The translations under genes and the position numbers were made by a program. Source: Pseudopelobacter sp964542535 (GTDB lineage: Bacteria; Desulfobacterota; Desulfuromonadia; Geobacterales; Pseudopelobacteraceae). From it: 64,000 nucleotides of DNA. Positions 37,466 to 45,406 of this stretch are shown here, piece after piece (position 1 is the stretch's first letter; every line of letters begins with the position of its first letter). The stretch covers positions 81,124 to 145,123 of the forward strand of contig CAZIUE010000011.1 of the NCBI GenBank assembly GCA_964542535.1, written 5' to 3'. Below the pieces are notes generated by a model. It saw only the letters and a program-made list of their open reading frames with translations. It ran no database searches and was not told the DNA's origin.

Positions 37466-38407
37466 TTACAGCTTTTCCAGGGCACGCAGCTTGGCGCTGC
37501 GCGCGCGGGGATTGTTTCCGGTCTCTTCATCCGTGGCGGTCACCGGCCTGCCGGTCAGAATTCTGACCCGGGGCTGCCTGCCGCAGACACAGAGCGGTAG
37601 GTTGCGGGGACAGACGCAGCCGGCGGCGTACTCCCGGAAGATATGCTTGACGATGCGGTCCTCCAGGGAGTGGAAGGAGATCACCACCCCCCGGCCTCCC
37701 GGCCTGAGGCGATCGATGGCGTCCTTAAGCCCCTGTTGGAGACTCTCCAATTCGTGGTTGACGGCGATCCTCAGGGCCTGGAAGGTGCGGGTGGCGGGGT
37801 GCAGGCGGTCCTCCCATTTTGCCTTGGGGATTGCCCCTTTGATCACATCCACCAGACGCAGGGTGTTCTCGATGGGCGCTTCTCCGCGGGCCTTGACGAT
37901 GAAGGAGGCGATCCGCCGCGCCCAGCGCTCCTCGCCGTACTCCCTGATGATCCGTTCCAGTTCGCGCTCCGGCAGGCCGTTCACCAGATCGGCCGCCGTT
38001 TCTCCACGGCTTCCATCCATGCGCATATCCAGGGCGCCTTCCTGCTGAAAGCTGAAGCCGCGCCGCGCCGTGTCCAACTGGTGCGAGGAGACCCCCAGAT
38101 CGAGGATAAAACCATCCAACTCCCCCAGGCCCAGGGAATCCAGGCCGCACCGAAGCTCCGCGAAGTCCCCGTGCAGCAGCCGGACACCGCTTCCGAAACG
38201 GGCCAGACGCTCCGCGGCCGCCTGAAGCGCCTCCTGGTCCCGGTCCATGCCGATCAGGACGCCGCCACCTGGGGTGCAGCGCTCAGCGATCAGGGCCGCG
38301 TGGCCGGCTCCGCCAAGGGTGCCGTCCAGGTACCTGCCACCGGGACAAGGAGCGAGAAAGCGGAGCACTTCCTCCGGCATGACCGAGAGATGCTGGAAAC
38401 CGTTCAT
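37466..38407 (-). CDS. rsmH: 16S rRNA (cytosine-1402-N4)-methyltransferase RsmH
   Basis: A 313-residue SAM-dependent enzyme. HLSVMPEEVLRFLAP, DGTLGGAGHAALIAER, ILDLGVSSHQLD and GVVISFHSLEDRIVK are diagnostic. Two Cys near CVCPRNLPLCVCG at the C-terminus are typical. It follows mraZ with no gap, as in almost all dcw clusters. Confidence 0.97.
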   Translation of the reverse strand: MNGFQHLSVMPEEVLRFLAPCPGGRYLDGTLGGAGHAALIAERCTPGGGVLIGMDRDQEALQAAAERLARFGSGVRLLHGDFAELRCGLDSLGLGELDGFILDLGVSSHQLDTARRGFSFQQEGALDMRMDGSRGETAADLVNGLPERELERIIREYGEERWARRIASFIVKARGEAPIENTLRLVDVIKGAIPKAKWEDRLHPATRTFQALRIAVNHELESLQQGLKDAIDRLRPGGRGVVISFHSLEDRIVKHIFREYAAGCVCPRNLPLCVCGRQPRVRILTGRPVTATDEETGNNPRARSAKLRALEKL

Positions 38408-38896
38408 CTAAAAGCCGATCGCCGTCAAATCCTCAGGAAGATTCTTCTCATCCTGGTCATTGACCCTTTCATAGGCATCCCTGCTCCAAATATCGAAACG
38501 CCCCCCCATGCCCACGAACCACAACTCGCGTTCAAGGCCGGAATGGCTGCGCAACGAGGGAGGGATCAGGACCCTGCCCAGCTTGTCGGCGACGCACTCC
38601 ACGGCCGGATTCAGAAACTGTCGTTTGATGCCGTCCAACTGCGTGGAGGTGTAGCCCCCCTCGTTGGCCAGCGCCTTGCGCTTGATATCGTTCCAGGCGG
38701 AGAGGGGAAAAACCGACAGGCCGCGGGCATACCGTTCACCACCCAGACTGATCGATCGGGCTTTGGTGATCACGAAACGCTCGTCGGCACAGGCCTGGAA
38801 CAGCGCCTCCCGGAACCTGGCCGGGATGCAGATCCGTCCCTTGCTGTCGATGGTACTGGGATGCTCTCCACCGAATATGGCGTCTTGATCGGACAC
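38408..38896 (-). CDS. mraZ: Transcriptional regulator MraZ
   Basis: A 162-residue protein with two AbrB/SpoVT-like MraZ repeats; the DxxGR motifs appear as IDSKGRICIPARFRE and VADKLGRVLIPPSLR. It represses or tunes its own dcw operon. GTG at 38896 is chosen since conserved similarity starts there (FGGEHPSTIDSKGR); the frame is open to 39160 but that part overlaps the promoter and the upstream terminator and is not coding. GGTGG of the last operator box serves as a poor ribosome site. Confidence 0.93.
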   Translation of the reverse strand: MSDQDAIFGGEHPSTIDSKGRICIPARFREALFQACADERFVITKARSISLGGERYARGLSVFPLSAWNDIKRKALANEGGYTSTQLDGIKRQFLNPAVECVADKLGRVLIPPSLRSHSGLERELWFVGMGGRFDIWSRDAYERVNDQDEKNLPEDLTAIGF

Positions 38897-38898
38897 TC

Positions 38899-38924
38899 TT
38901 CCACCATTTTCCACTTTTTTCCAC
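38899..38924 (-). promoter_or_regulatory. Triple direct-repeat operator for MraZ
   Basis: On the minus strand GTGGAA occurs three times at exactly ten-base spacing (38924-38919, 38914-38909, 38904-38899). MraZ of E. coli binds TGGGN repeats separated by five bases; here the boxes read TGGAA with the same ten-base period. They lie between the -10 element and the mraZ start codon, so binding would block early elongation or ribosome entry. Confidence 0.7.
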
Positions 38925-38935
38925 AATGCAAAAAA

Positions 38936-38964
38936 AATATAACGGGGGCCAAGAAGTGTGTCAA
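38936..38964 (-). promoter_or_regulatory. dcw cluster promoter
   Basis: Perfect TTGACA (38964-38959) and TATATT (38941-38936) on the minus strand, spaced by 17 bases. The predicted start is near 38929, about 33 bases upstream of the mraZ GTG. The promoter can drive all 16 dcw genes to the terminator at 20411. Confidence 0.85.
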
Positions 38965-38998
38965 GACAAAAACATGATTTACCTAAGGAATTTCCCAC

Positions 38999-39028
38999 AA
39001 AAAAACCTTCCCCGCGCAGGGGAAGGTT
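38999..39028 (-). terminator. Intrinsic terminator upstream of the dcw promoter
   Basis: On the minus strand AACCTTCCCC pairs with GGGGAAGGTT (39028-39019 with 39013-39004), followed by seven T residues. It ends the transcript of the two small genes at 39054-39925 and insulates the dcw promoter. Confidence 0.9.
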
Positions 39029-39053
39029 TGTGATTCCACGGTGCTTTGGAACC

Positions 39054-39398
39054 CTATTTTTTTCTTCGGTCCGCCAGCGACACAACCTTTGCGGCCCCCT
39101 CCCGCTGGCGCGACCCCTTGTGCGGCTCTTCCTGCTGTTGCTCTTCGCCAGGAGCCTCATCCACTACGGGAGGCACGACCAGCTCCATGCGGATGGGAGT
39201 GCCGCCCATAGTGAAATCAGCCCCTTCCAGCTGGTATTCATCCAGAATCCAGGTGAACACCTGCAACGGAAAGGTGAGCACCAGCAGGCGCACCTGCCAC
39301 CAGCCGGGTTTGACATCCGGGGTGATGGCATCGATGCGGGCATAGAATCCAGGCTTATGTTCGACGTGGACAAGAACGATGTCGTTGGTTGTCGCCAT
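39054..39398 (-). CDS. Conserved hypothetical protein, 114 residues
   Basis: No recognised domain. The N-terminal 80 residues look folded (IVLVHVEHKPGFYARIDAIT, WWQVRLLVLTFPLQVFTWIL, an amphipathic segment) and the C-terminal 35 residues are charged and Gln/Glu-rich. ATG at 39398 shares its A with the TAA stop of the upstream gene (TAATG), which fixes the start and suggests translational coupling. A terminator follows 26 bases after the stop. It probably acts with the Cys-rich upstream protein. Confidence 0.75.
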   Translation of the reverse strand: MATTNDIVLVHVEHKPGFYARIDAITPDVKPGWWQVRLLVLTFPLQVFTWILDEYQLEGADFTMGGTPIRMELVVPPVVDEAPGEEQQQEEPHKGSRQREGAAKVVSLADRRKK

Positions 39399-39925
39399 TA
39401 CGCTATCCTCGTGGGCAGATTGTACGAACAGCTGAGTAGGAGCGGCCGACCAACCCTGCATGCCAGCAGCTTCTCCGCCATGGCAACGGCCTCCCTGAGC
39501 TCCCGTTCAGCAACGGAGAAACGCTGGCGACCGGTCGATCCCATGCGTTCCTCCACCAGCTCGCAGTTGAAAACCAGACAGGTGAGGGACCTGAAGCGGG
39601 GCGGCATCAGACACCCCTCGGCCCCCCCATACGGACAAAGCGGCGCCATGCCGAAATCGGGAACCGGCGGGACCGTCCCGGTGCTGCGGTAGGCCATCAG
39701 GTCAAGCACGCTGACATGGTACTTGCCGTTCAGACAGCAGCGGCCACCACACTCCCGGCAGATAGGGGAGCTCCCCACCGCGGCGGAGAGACTGAACAGC
39801 TCCTGCTTGAGGGCCATGATCCGCCCGAGCAGTCCGTCGAGGCGAGCCCTGGTTGCGTCGGGGAGCCGGTCATAGGCAGCATCCGCGCCCTCCTTCGCCA
39901 GGCTCCATATCTGGTGATCCTCCAC
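39398..39925 (-). CDS. Cysteine-cluster (YkgJ-like) protein
   Basis: A 175-residue protein with CRECGGRCC (near residue 56), CPYGGAEGC (near 97) and two later cysteines (SLTCLVFNC). The CxxCxxxCC pattern followed by spaced cysteines resembles the YkgJ family, which is thought to bind zinc, iron or an Fe-S cluster. Flanking helices are acidic and basic and carry no signal peptide. Role unknown. It is coupled to the downstream hypothetical gene and lies next to rnpB. Confidence 0.7.
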   Translation of the reverse strand: MEDHQIWSLAKEGADAAYDRLPDATRARLDGLLGRIMALKQELFSLSAAVGSSPICRECGGRCCLNGKYHVSVLDLMAYRSTGTVPPVPDFGMAPLCPYGGAEGCLMPPRFRSLTCLVFNCELVEERMGSTGRQRFSVAERELREAVAMAEKLLACRVGRPLLLSCSYNLPTRIA

Positions 39926-39957
39926 GCAGCCTCTCCGTCACGCATGAATCAAAAAAA

Positions 39958-40331
39958 TGGCTGAAGCAGTCCATAAGCCGGGTTCTGTCCCCGGGTCGGG
40001 TTACCCCTTCCCGGGTGACGGCCATTCATCTGGGTCTGCCGTTACCGGCAGCCTCAAGCAACCAACCCGGAAGCATGGGCGGGCCACCCTTGACGCCTCC
40101 CTATTAGGTCTTGCTCCCGATGGGGTTTACCTGGCATCCGTCGTCACCGACGAACCCGGTGAGCTCTTACCTCACCCTTTCACCCTTACCTGCGCGAAGC
40201 AGGCGGACTTCTCTCTGTGGCACTTTCCCTGGGGTCACCCCCGCTGGACGTTATCCAGCATCGCGCCCTCTGGAGCCCGGACTTTCCTCCCCCGATCCCT
40301 CGGCGGCGGCCGCCTGTCCTGCTTCAGCCAA
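39958..40331 (-). ncRNA. rnpB: RNase P RNA (M1 RNA, type A)
   Basis: On the minus strand the conserved 5' core GAGGAAAGTCCGGGCTCC and the 3' core ATAAGCCGGGTTCTGT are present, in correct order about 280 bases apart. The P1 helix is exact: CTGCTTCAGCC at 39969-39959 (RNA 3' side) pairs with GGCTGAAGCAG at 40329-40319 (RNA 5' side). A run of seven T (39957-39951) follows the 3' end. The RNA is the catalytic part of the tRNA 5'-processing enzyme. Confidence 0.96.
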
Positions 40332-40353
40332 ACCTTACTTTTCTACCGGCCCG

Positions 40354-41067
40354 TTACCCCTGATTCAGTTTGAGGATCAGCACCCGCTGGCAGTGGGGGC
40401 AGCTGATCAGCTCATCGGCCCGGTAGAGGGTATTGAACAGCTGGGGAGGAAGGTTCATGTTGCACCCCAGGCAGTAGCCGTCACGGGCAAAGGCTACTGC
40501 CTGGCCGCTGCGCTGTTCGCGAAGCCTGGCATAGCGCTTCAACAGGGAAGCAGGCAGCTCCTTGCTGATCTCTTCGCGGCGGAGCGAGTCAGCGTCGATA
40601 TCCTTCTGCAGAGCGCTGACCTCGGACTGTTTCTCGTCGCGACGTTGGGCCGAATTCTGCTCCAGCTCTTCCAGCTGGGCGGCCTTGGCGGCGATCTCCG
40701 TGTTCAGTTCCTCCACCCTGGTCACCTTCTGCAGAATCTGCTCTTCCAGCTCGGCGGTCATTTTGCGGGCAGTGGCGATCTCGCGCCCCACGGCCTGGAA
40801 CTCCTTGTTGGTCTTGATTTCCTTCATGTTGGTTTCGGATCGCTGGATATTGTCCTGCTCCGCCGCAAGGCCGGTCTCCAGTTCCTGCTTTTCCTCCGTC
40901 AACTGGGCAACCTGGGTGTTCAGCTCGGCCAGTTCCTGACGGGCGATGTCAAGCCCCTGTTCGATGACGTTCAATTCGTCGTGCAAACCACTCTGGGTCT
41001 TTTTCAGCACATCGATCTGAGTGTCGATCTTTTGCAGTTGCTCCAACATCTCAAGTCTCTTTTTCAA
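40354..41067 (-). CDS. Coiled-coil protein with C-terminal C4 zinc ribbon (DUF164/CdsZ-like)
   Basis: A 237-residue protein. Residues about 1-175 form a long coiled coil rich in Glu, Gln, Leu and Lys. The C-terminal zinc ribbon has CLGC and CPHC spaced by about 22 residues. Members of this family are linked to protein secretion, nucleic-acid binding or type III needle chaperones in different bacteria, so no single job can be fixed. The stop lies 22 bases before the rnpB 5' end and the gene is probably in one operon with nif3. Confidence 0.85.
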   Translation of the reverse strand: MKKRLEMLEQLQKIDTQIDVLKKTQSGLHDELNVIEQGLDIARQELAELNTQVAQLTEEKQELETGLAAEQDNIQRSETNMKEIKTNKEFQAVGREIATARKMTAELEEQILQKVTRVEELNTEIAAKAAQLEELEQNSAQRRDEKQSEVSALQKDIDADSLRREEISKELPASLLKRYARLREQRSGQAVAFARDGYCLGCNMNLPPQLFNTLYRADELISCPHCQRVLILKLNQG

Positions 41068-41110
41068 AACAGCGTCCTCCCGATACTCTTTATTTGTGTC
41101 GCACGTCCGG

Positions 41111-42244
41111 CTATGAACGGTGATTCACGCAGTGGAACGGGTCGCTCTCCACCCGACAGGGCAGCACGTCGCACTCCGTGCAGCCCGCCTGGGCAAGCAT
41201 GAGGCCGAGCCGTTCGGCCACCTCCGTTACCATGATGATCTCTGTGCCGAAATGACCGGCATCAACCAAGGCGAGCCCCAGGTCCTGCGCATCCCGCGCA
41301 TCGTGATACTTGACATCCCCGGTTACCAGCACATGGGCGCCGGACCGCGCCGCCGTACGCATCAGGGAGGCACCGCTGCCGCCGCACAGGGCCACCTTGT
41401 GCACCTTCATGGCCGGGGCTCCCACGAAGCGCAGCCCCGGCACACCGAGATCGCGGCTGACACGCGCCGCAAAGTCGCCCAGGGAGAGCGGTTCAGCCAA
41501 TCTGCCGATCCGTCCCAGGCCAAAGGCGCGCCCTTCGTTGAGCAGCGGATAGATATCGTAGGCCGGTTCCTCGTAGGGGTGAGCGGCCAGAAGCGCCTTG
41601 ACGGCGCGCGGAATGGCAGCGCGTTCCAGGAGCAGTTCCAGGCGCTGTTCGTTCACCAGCTCCGGGCTGCCGACGGTTCCGATAAAGGGACGCGCCCCCT
41701 CCAGTGGGGTAAAGGTACCCTCTCCCGCGGCGGCGAAGGAACAGCCGCCGTAGGCGCCCAGAACCTCCCCGTGGGGCAGGAGCGCCTGGCGCACTCCTTC
41801 CAGGTAGTCGCCGGGAACATAGGCCACGAACTTGACCAGTTCCTGCCGGGAAGCAACCTGGAGCGGCGAACAGGCGCGAAGACCGAGGCGCCGCGCCAAC
41901 AGGTCGTTCAGGCCGTCGTCGGCGCAGTCGTAGTTGGTGTGCATGCTGATGATGGAAAGGCCGCCGCGGATAGCGGCATGGATGCATCTGCCCTGGGGGG
42001 TTGCGGTTGATATGGATTTCGGAGCGGAGAAGATCAGAGGGTGGTGGGTAACGAGGAGCTGGCAACCGGATTCCAGGGCCGCCTGGATCACGTCCCCAGT
42101 TGCATCCAGGCTGACCATGATGCGAGACACCGGGGCAGCCGGGTCTCCCAGCTGAAGGCCCGGGTTATCCCACGACTCCGCCAACGAAGGCGGAGCAATT
42201 TTCGAAACAATTCCGAGCATATCCGAGATCTTTGGATATTTCAT
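41111..42244 (-). CDS. Nif3-like dinuclear metal-centre protein
   Basis: A 377-residue NIF3/YbgI protein. The metal site is suggested by VTHHPLIFSAPKSI (HH), SMHTNYDCADDGLNDLL (H, D) and the C-terminal DAGHFGTEIIMVTE (H, E). A PII-like inserted domain occupies the middle (about residues 130-235), as in the long form of the family. The family was once listed as type 2 GTP cyclohydrolase, without strong evidence. It lies between a coiled-coil zinc protein and a tRNA terminator. Confidence 0.88.
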   Translation of the reverse strand: MKYPKISDMLGIVSKIAPPSLAESWDNPGLQLGDPAAPVSRIMVSLDATGDVIQAALESGCQLLVTHHPLIFSAPKSISTATPQGRCIHAAIRGGLSIISMHTNYDCADDGLNDLLARRLGLRACSPLQVASRQELVKFVAYVPGDYLEGVRQALLPHGEVLGAYGGCSFAAAGEGTFTPLEGARPFIGTVGSPELVNEQRLELLLERAAIPRAVKALLAAHPYEEPAYDIYPLLNEGRAFGLGRIGRLAEPLSLGDFAARVSRDLGVPGLRFVGAPAMKVHKVALCGGSGASLMRTAARSGAHVLVTGDVKYHDARDAQDLGLALVDAGHFGTEIIMVTEVAERLGLMLAQAGCTECDVLPCRVESDPFHCVNHRS

Positions 42245-42255
42245 CGGCTACAAAG

Positions 42256-42287
42256 AAAAAGAGTGCAACCTTTCGGTGTGCACTCTT
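42256..42287 (-). terminator. Intrinsic terminator of the tRNA transcript
   Basis: On the minus strand GAGTGCA (42285-42279) pairs with TGCACTC (42267-42261), with an eleven-base loop, followed by five T. It lies about 70 bases after the tRNA and 11 bases before the nif3-like start codon. Confidence 0.75.
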
Positions 42288-42358
42288 GAAGATGTGATGG
42301 CATGGGTCGCCCCGTCTCTCGCGATGCCGGCATCCGGCGGATCTTCCTTAGGATAAAA

Positions 42359-42435
42359 TGGTGGGCCCACCAGGACTCGAACCTGGGACCAACCGGTTAT
42401 GAGCCGGTGGCTCTAGCCAACTGAGCTATAGGCCC
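42359..42435 (-). tRNA. tRNA with CAU anticodon, probably tRNA-Ile2 (lysidine type)
   Basis: A 77-base cloverleaf with CCA encoded (42361-42359). The acceptor GGGCCTA pairs with TGGGCCC, the anticodon stem is ACCGG/CCGGT with loop CTCATAA, and the T-loop is GTTCGAGTC. It is not an initiator, since the three G-C pairs next to the anticodon loop and the 1-72 mismatch are missing. Acceptor and loop resemble Ile2 tRNAs, whose CAU is changed to lysidine; elongator Met is the alternative. Confidence 0.9.
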
Positions 42436-42533
42436 GTGGGAGTCAGTCATGTTAAAGCAGGCTAGCCGGGCTGTCAACTGTTTTCGGCCGGCGGTCCGGT
42501 TTTCATGAAAGAGCCGGGACGCCGGCCAGGGCA

Positions 42534-43097
42534 TCAGGCCCGCGAGATGAAACGGCCGTCGCGGGTATCCACCTTGATCCGCTCACCCGCCTCCAGATAG
42601 GGAGGCACTTGCAGTTTGAGACCGGTTTCCAGGGTGGCTTCCTTGGTCTGGGCAGTGGCGGTGGCATTCTTCATCACCGGCACGGTTTCGGACACAGCCA
42701 GTTCCACGGTCATGGGAAGCTCCACATTCACCAGCCGCCCCTGGAACAGGCCCAGCACCACTTCCGTTCCTTCCAGCAGATAGGGAGAGAGGGAGGCGAA
42801 CTGTTCCTCCTCCACCTCAAACTGTTCGTAGTTCTCCAGATCCATGAAGACGCCCCTGGCGCCGTCGGCGTAGAGGAACTGCCCCTTGTGGCGCTCGAAG
42901 TCAGCCTCGTCCACCTTGTCGCCGGAGCGAAATGTCTTTTCCAGCACCTGGCCGGTGATCAGGTTGCGGTATTTGGTCCTGACCATGGTGTTGGCGCCGC
43001 GGGCCGTGGGTGACTGGACCGTGACCTCCACGATCAGACAGGGGGCCCCATCCAGCTGGATCACCAGCCCCTTCTTGAAATCAGACGTACTGTACAT
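42534..43097 (-). CDS. efpL: Elongation factor P-like protein of the EfpL (YeiP) subfamily
   Basis: A 187-residue three-domain protein in the EF-P fold. The tip loop of domain I reads SPTARGA at residues 29-35, with Arg33; this matches the E. coli EfpL/YeiP loop and differs from the PGKGG/PGRN loops of canonical EF-P. So it should rescue ribosomes stalled at proline-rich or other motifs without the lysyl/rhamnosyl modification at the usual position. The C-terminal LKLQVPPYLEAGERIKVDTRDG is the common EF-P end. A second, canonical efp is probably elsewhere. Confidence 0.9.
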   Translation of the reverse strand: MYSTSDFKKGLVIQLDGAPCLIVEVTVQSPTARGANTMVRTKYRNLITGQVLEKTFRSGDKVDEADFERHKGQFLYADGARGVFMDLENYEQFEVEEEQFASLSPYLLEGTEVVLGLFQGRLVNVELPMTVELAVSETVPVMKNATATAQTKEATLETGLKLQVPPYLEAGERIKVDTRDGRFISRA

Positions 43098-43272
43098 GAA
43101 AAACTCCTTGATCTTGCGTTCTCCGGGTACCGGTTCCCGGGACGGCCAGCGAAAACTCCCCGTCCCACAGCAGCGCCGCTCCCATCAGGCGGGACGAAAC
43201 GCGCGCAACTCCACCGGGAAACAAAGGCGAGGCAGGAAACAACCGCTCCCCCCTTCCGCCGGGTGCAGGGTA

Positions 43273-43704
43273 TTACGGTTTCCGGTATTCGGCCGTGGGC
43301 CAGAACGGGATGCCGCCGCGGGGGGTGAACTCACCCCTCACCCGCAGCCAGAGCGGCGAGAGCAGCCGCACCAGGTCGTTGCAGATGCGGTTGACGCTGG
43401 CTTCGTGGAACTCGCCGTGCATGCGGAACGATCCCAGATAGAGCTTGAGGCTCTTGCTCTCCACGCAGAACTGATCGGGCTGATAGTCGATTACGATCTT
43501 GGCGAAGTCAGGCTGGCCGGTCATGGGACAGAGGCAGGTGAATTCGGGGCACTCAATGTGCAGGGTTCCCACGGCACCGGCCGGATTCAGCTCCGGCTTG
43601 GCAAAGGGGCTGGGAAAGGCCTCCAAAAGCGAGGCATCGGGCTGGTCGTAACGATACCGGGTGGATCCCGAACCGAGCGATATGAGGTTTTCGTGCAGCG
43701 TCAT
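43273..43704 (-). CDS. queF: NADPH-dependent preQ0 reductase QueF (type I)
   Basis: A 143-residue single-domain enzyme in the T-fold. TCLCPMTGQPDFA holds the reactive cysteine and aspartate, and ESKSLKLYLGSFRMHGEFHE is the QueF substrate/NADPH motif (E(S/L)K(S/A)hK(L/Y)(Y/F/W)). It reduces preQ0 to preQ1 for queuosine in tRNA. ATG at 43704 has GGGAG nine bases upstream. The enzyme can use preQ0 derived from a FolE-family product, such as the folE2 product in this window. Confidence 0.95.
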   Translation of the reverse strand: MTLHENLISLGSGSTRYRYDQPDASLLEAFPSPFAKPELNPAGAVGTLHIECPEFTCLCPMTGQPDFAKIVIDYQPDQFCVESKSLKLYLGSFRMHGEFHEASVNRICNDLVRLLSPLWLRVRGEFTPRGGIPFWPTAEYRKP

Positions 43705-43816
43705 GGGTGATCTCCCTTGTGGTAGAGCGGAAAATTTGCGATACCATAGCAGGGAAGTTCTTGGCAATCACTTTTTTCCCGATGCGGAGGCGTTTCGGTT
43801 CGCTCCGTTTTCATCC

Positions 43817-43845
43817 TTGATTTCAAACAATTAAAATGGCATAAC
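43817..43845 (+). promoter_or_regulatory. Likely promoter of the aldolase gene
   Basis: TTGATT (43817-43822) and CATAAC (43840-43845) are separated by 17 bases. The predicted start is about 48 bases before the ATG at 43900. The region between queF and the aldolase is divergent, so both genes must start here. Confidence 0.45.
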
Positions 43846-43899
43846 TCTGGGCCTGTGTGCGCGGCACGGACACAAACATTACCAGAACAGGAGGGTAGC

Positions 43900-45180
43900 A
43901 TGGGTTACACGTCGGATTTTCAGAAAGCGCTCCAGATCGGGCGTCCTCCCACCATCGTTTCACTCTTTCCCAACTCCAAGGCGCTGCTCGTCAGCGGCAA
44001 ATTCATCGACCGGGCCATGCTCACCAAGGGAAAGGCAATCGCCCTGGCGGCAAACGGCCGCAACTGCTTCGTCATCCGCGGCATCCTCATGGCGGCCCAG
44101 CGGGCCAACGCGGCCGTAATCATCGAGATCGCCAAGTCCGAGGGGGGGCGTTCGGCCTACTGCGCCGTCAACTACTGGAACATGGCCCGCATCGTGGATG
44201 CCCTCTGCAACGAACTGGGGATCACCGTTCCGGTTGCCATCCATGCCGACCACTACGGAATCAAGAACGACGCGGACCTGGCCGTGGCCAAGGTGGAAAT
44301 TCCCTCCATGTTCGAGGCGGGCATTACCTCCATCGCCATCGATGCTTCCCATCTCCCCGATGACCGCAACCTGCTGGCCAACCTGGAAATCAACCCATTC
44401 ATCCCTTCCTGGGCCGGACTCGAAACCGAGGTGGGCGAGATCAAGGGCAAGGCCGGGCTCTCCACGATTCCCGAGGCCCGCTTCCTGATCCAAGGCCTGA
44501 ACGCCCACGGCATTTTCCCTGACTGGATAGCCCTGAACAACGGAACAACCCACGGTATCGAAGCCAGCGACGCCGGCATCCAGGTGGACCTGACCGTCGG
44601 AATTCATACCGCCATCGCCGACTACCGGGTCAACGGCGCCCAGCACGGCACCTCGGGCAACAGTTCGGATCGCCTGCGGGAGATAGCCCAGAAGACCGCC
44701 ACCACCAAGGCCAACGTGGCCACCGCCCTGCAGATGATCTCCTGGGGCCTGGAGGTGAACGACTACGGCAACGCCCAGCTGGACAGCGACGGCAACTTCA
44801 TCAAGGTCAGGGGAGAGGGGATGACCGAGGAGTTGTGGGCCGAGATGGTGGCCTACGCCGACGCCAGGGGATGGAAGAAGGGGGATTACAAGAGCCTGAA
44901 CCTCCCCTTCGAGAACAAGCTTTTGGCCCAGCCGCAGGAGATCCGCCAGCGCATGGCCGCGCGGGTGGAAGCGTTCGCCTACCGGATCATGACCGACGTC
45001 TTCAATGCCACGGACACTGCGCCGCTGGCTATCCAGGCCATCCTTGAGGCCGGGTCCCACGACCCGGGTCCCAAGGGGAGCCGCATCGAGGACCCGGCCC
45101 AGTGGACCAGGGAGCAGATCATCAAACGGGCGGAAGGGATCTGTTCCGACAAGGGCCCGGCGGGAAATTTCGACGACTGA
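43900..45180 (+). CDS. Class II fructose-bisphosphate aldolase family protein
   Basis: A 426-residue protein. The metal ligands are suggested by AIHADHYG and by GTTHG later in the chain; NNGTTHGIEAS and NGAQHGTSGNSS match the phosphate-binding loops. It is longer than the usual E. coli FbaA, and segments such as ETEVGEIKGKAG belong to a subgroup seen in anaerobes. Cleavage of fructose 1,6-bisphosphate is likely, but tagatose bisphosphate is not excluded. ATG at 43900 follows GAGGG by five bases. It sits alone, with its own promoter and terminator. Confidence 0.85.
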   Translation: MGYTSDFQKALQIGRPPTIVSLFPNSKALLVSGKFIDRAMLTKGKAIALAANGRNCFVIRGILMAAQRANAAVIIEIAKSEGGRSAYCAVNYWNMARIVDALCNELGITVPVAIHADHYGIKNDADLAVAKVEIPSMFEAGITSIAIDASHLPDDRNLLANLEINPFIPSWAGLETEVGEIKGKAGLSTIPEARFLIQGLNAHGIFPDWIALNNGTTHGIEASDAGIQVDLTVGIHTAIADYRVNGAQHGTSGNSSDRLREIAQKTATTKANVATALQMISWGLEVNDYGNAQLDSDGNFIKVRGEGMTEELWAEMVAYADARGWKKGDYKSLNLPFENKLLAQPQEIRQRMAARVEAFAYRIMTDVFNATDTAPLAIQAILEAGSHDPGPKGSRIEDPAQWTREQIIKRAEGICSDKGPAGNFDD

Positions 45181-45220
45181 TCCGCACTCCGGCGGTGGTG
45201 ATACTGCAGCGGAACCAGGA

Positions 45221-45244
45221 GGGGGTGGCCACACCCCCTTTTTT
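45221..45244 (+). terminator. Intrinsic terminator of the aldolase gene
   Basis: GGGGGTG (45221-45227) pairs with CACCCCC (45232-45238), with four bases in the loop, followed by six T. It lies 40 bases after the aldolase stop. Confidence 0.9.
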
Positions 45245-45316
45245 CGTCCTGTAGCATTACTATCCCCCTCCACGCATCCCGGGCGCGTTCTGTCTCGAAC
45301 TCCAGGCGTAAAGCCG

Positions 45317-45345
45317 TTGACAGCGCAGGTGCGTAAGGCTACATC
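45317..45345 (+). promoter_or_regulatory. Likely promoter of the DHH-CBS-nucleotidyltransferase gene
   Basis: Perfect TTGACA (45317-45322) and a weak TACATC (45340-45345) spaced by 17 bases, about 60 bases before the ATG at 45407. Confidence 0.5.
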
Positions 45346-45406
45346 TGAACCAGGATTGGGGCGATCCATCTCCGCCTTTGCCCACCGACCGCACCAGGGG
45401 AGCAGC

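Noticed and set aside
38897..39160. Extension of the mraZ frame to 39160
   Set aside because: It would cross the dcw promoter and a strong terminator, and MraZ similarity begins just after the GTG at 38896.
43705..43855. preQ1 riboswitch before queF
   Set aside because: No preQ1 hairpin with the A-rich tail is visible on the minus strand.
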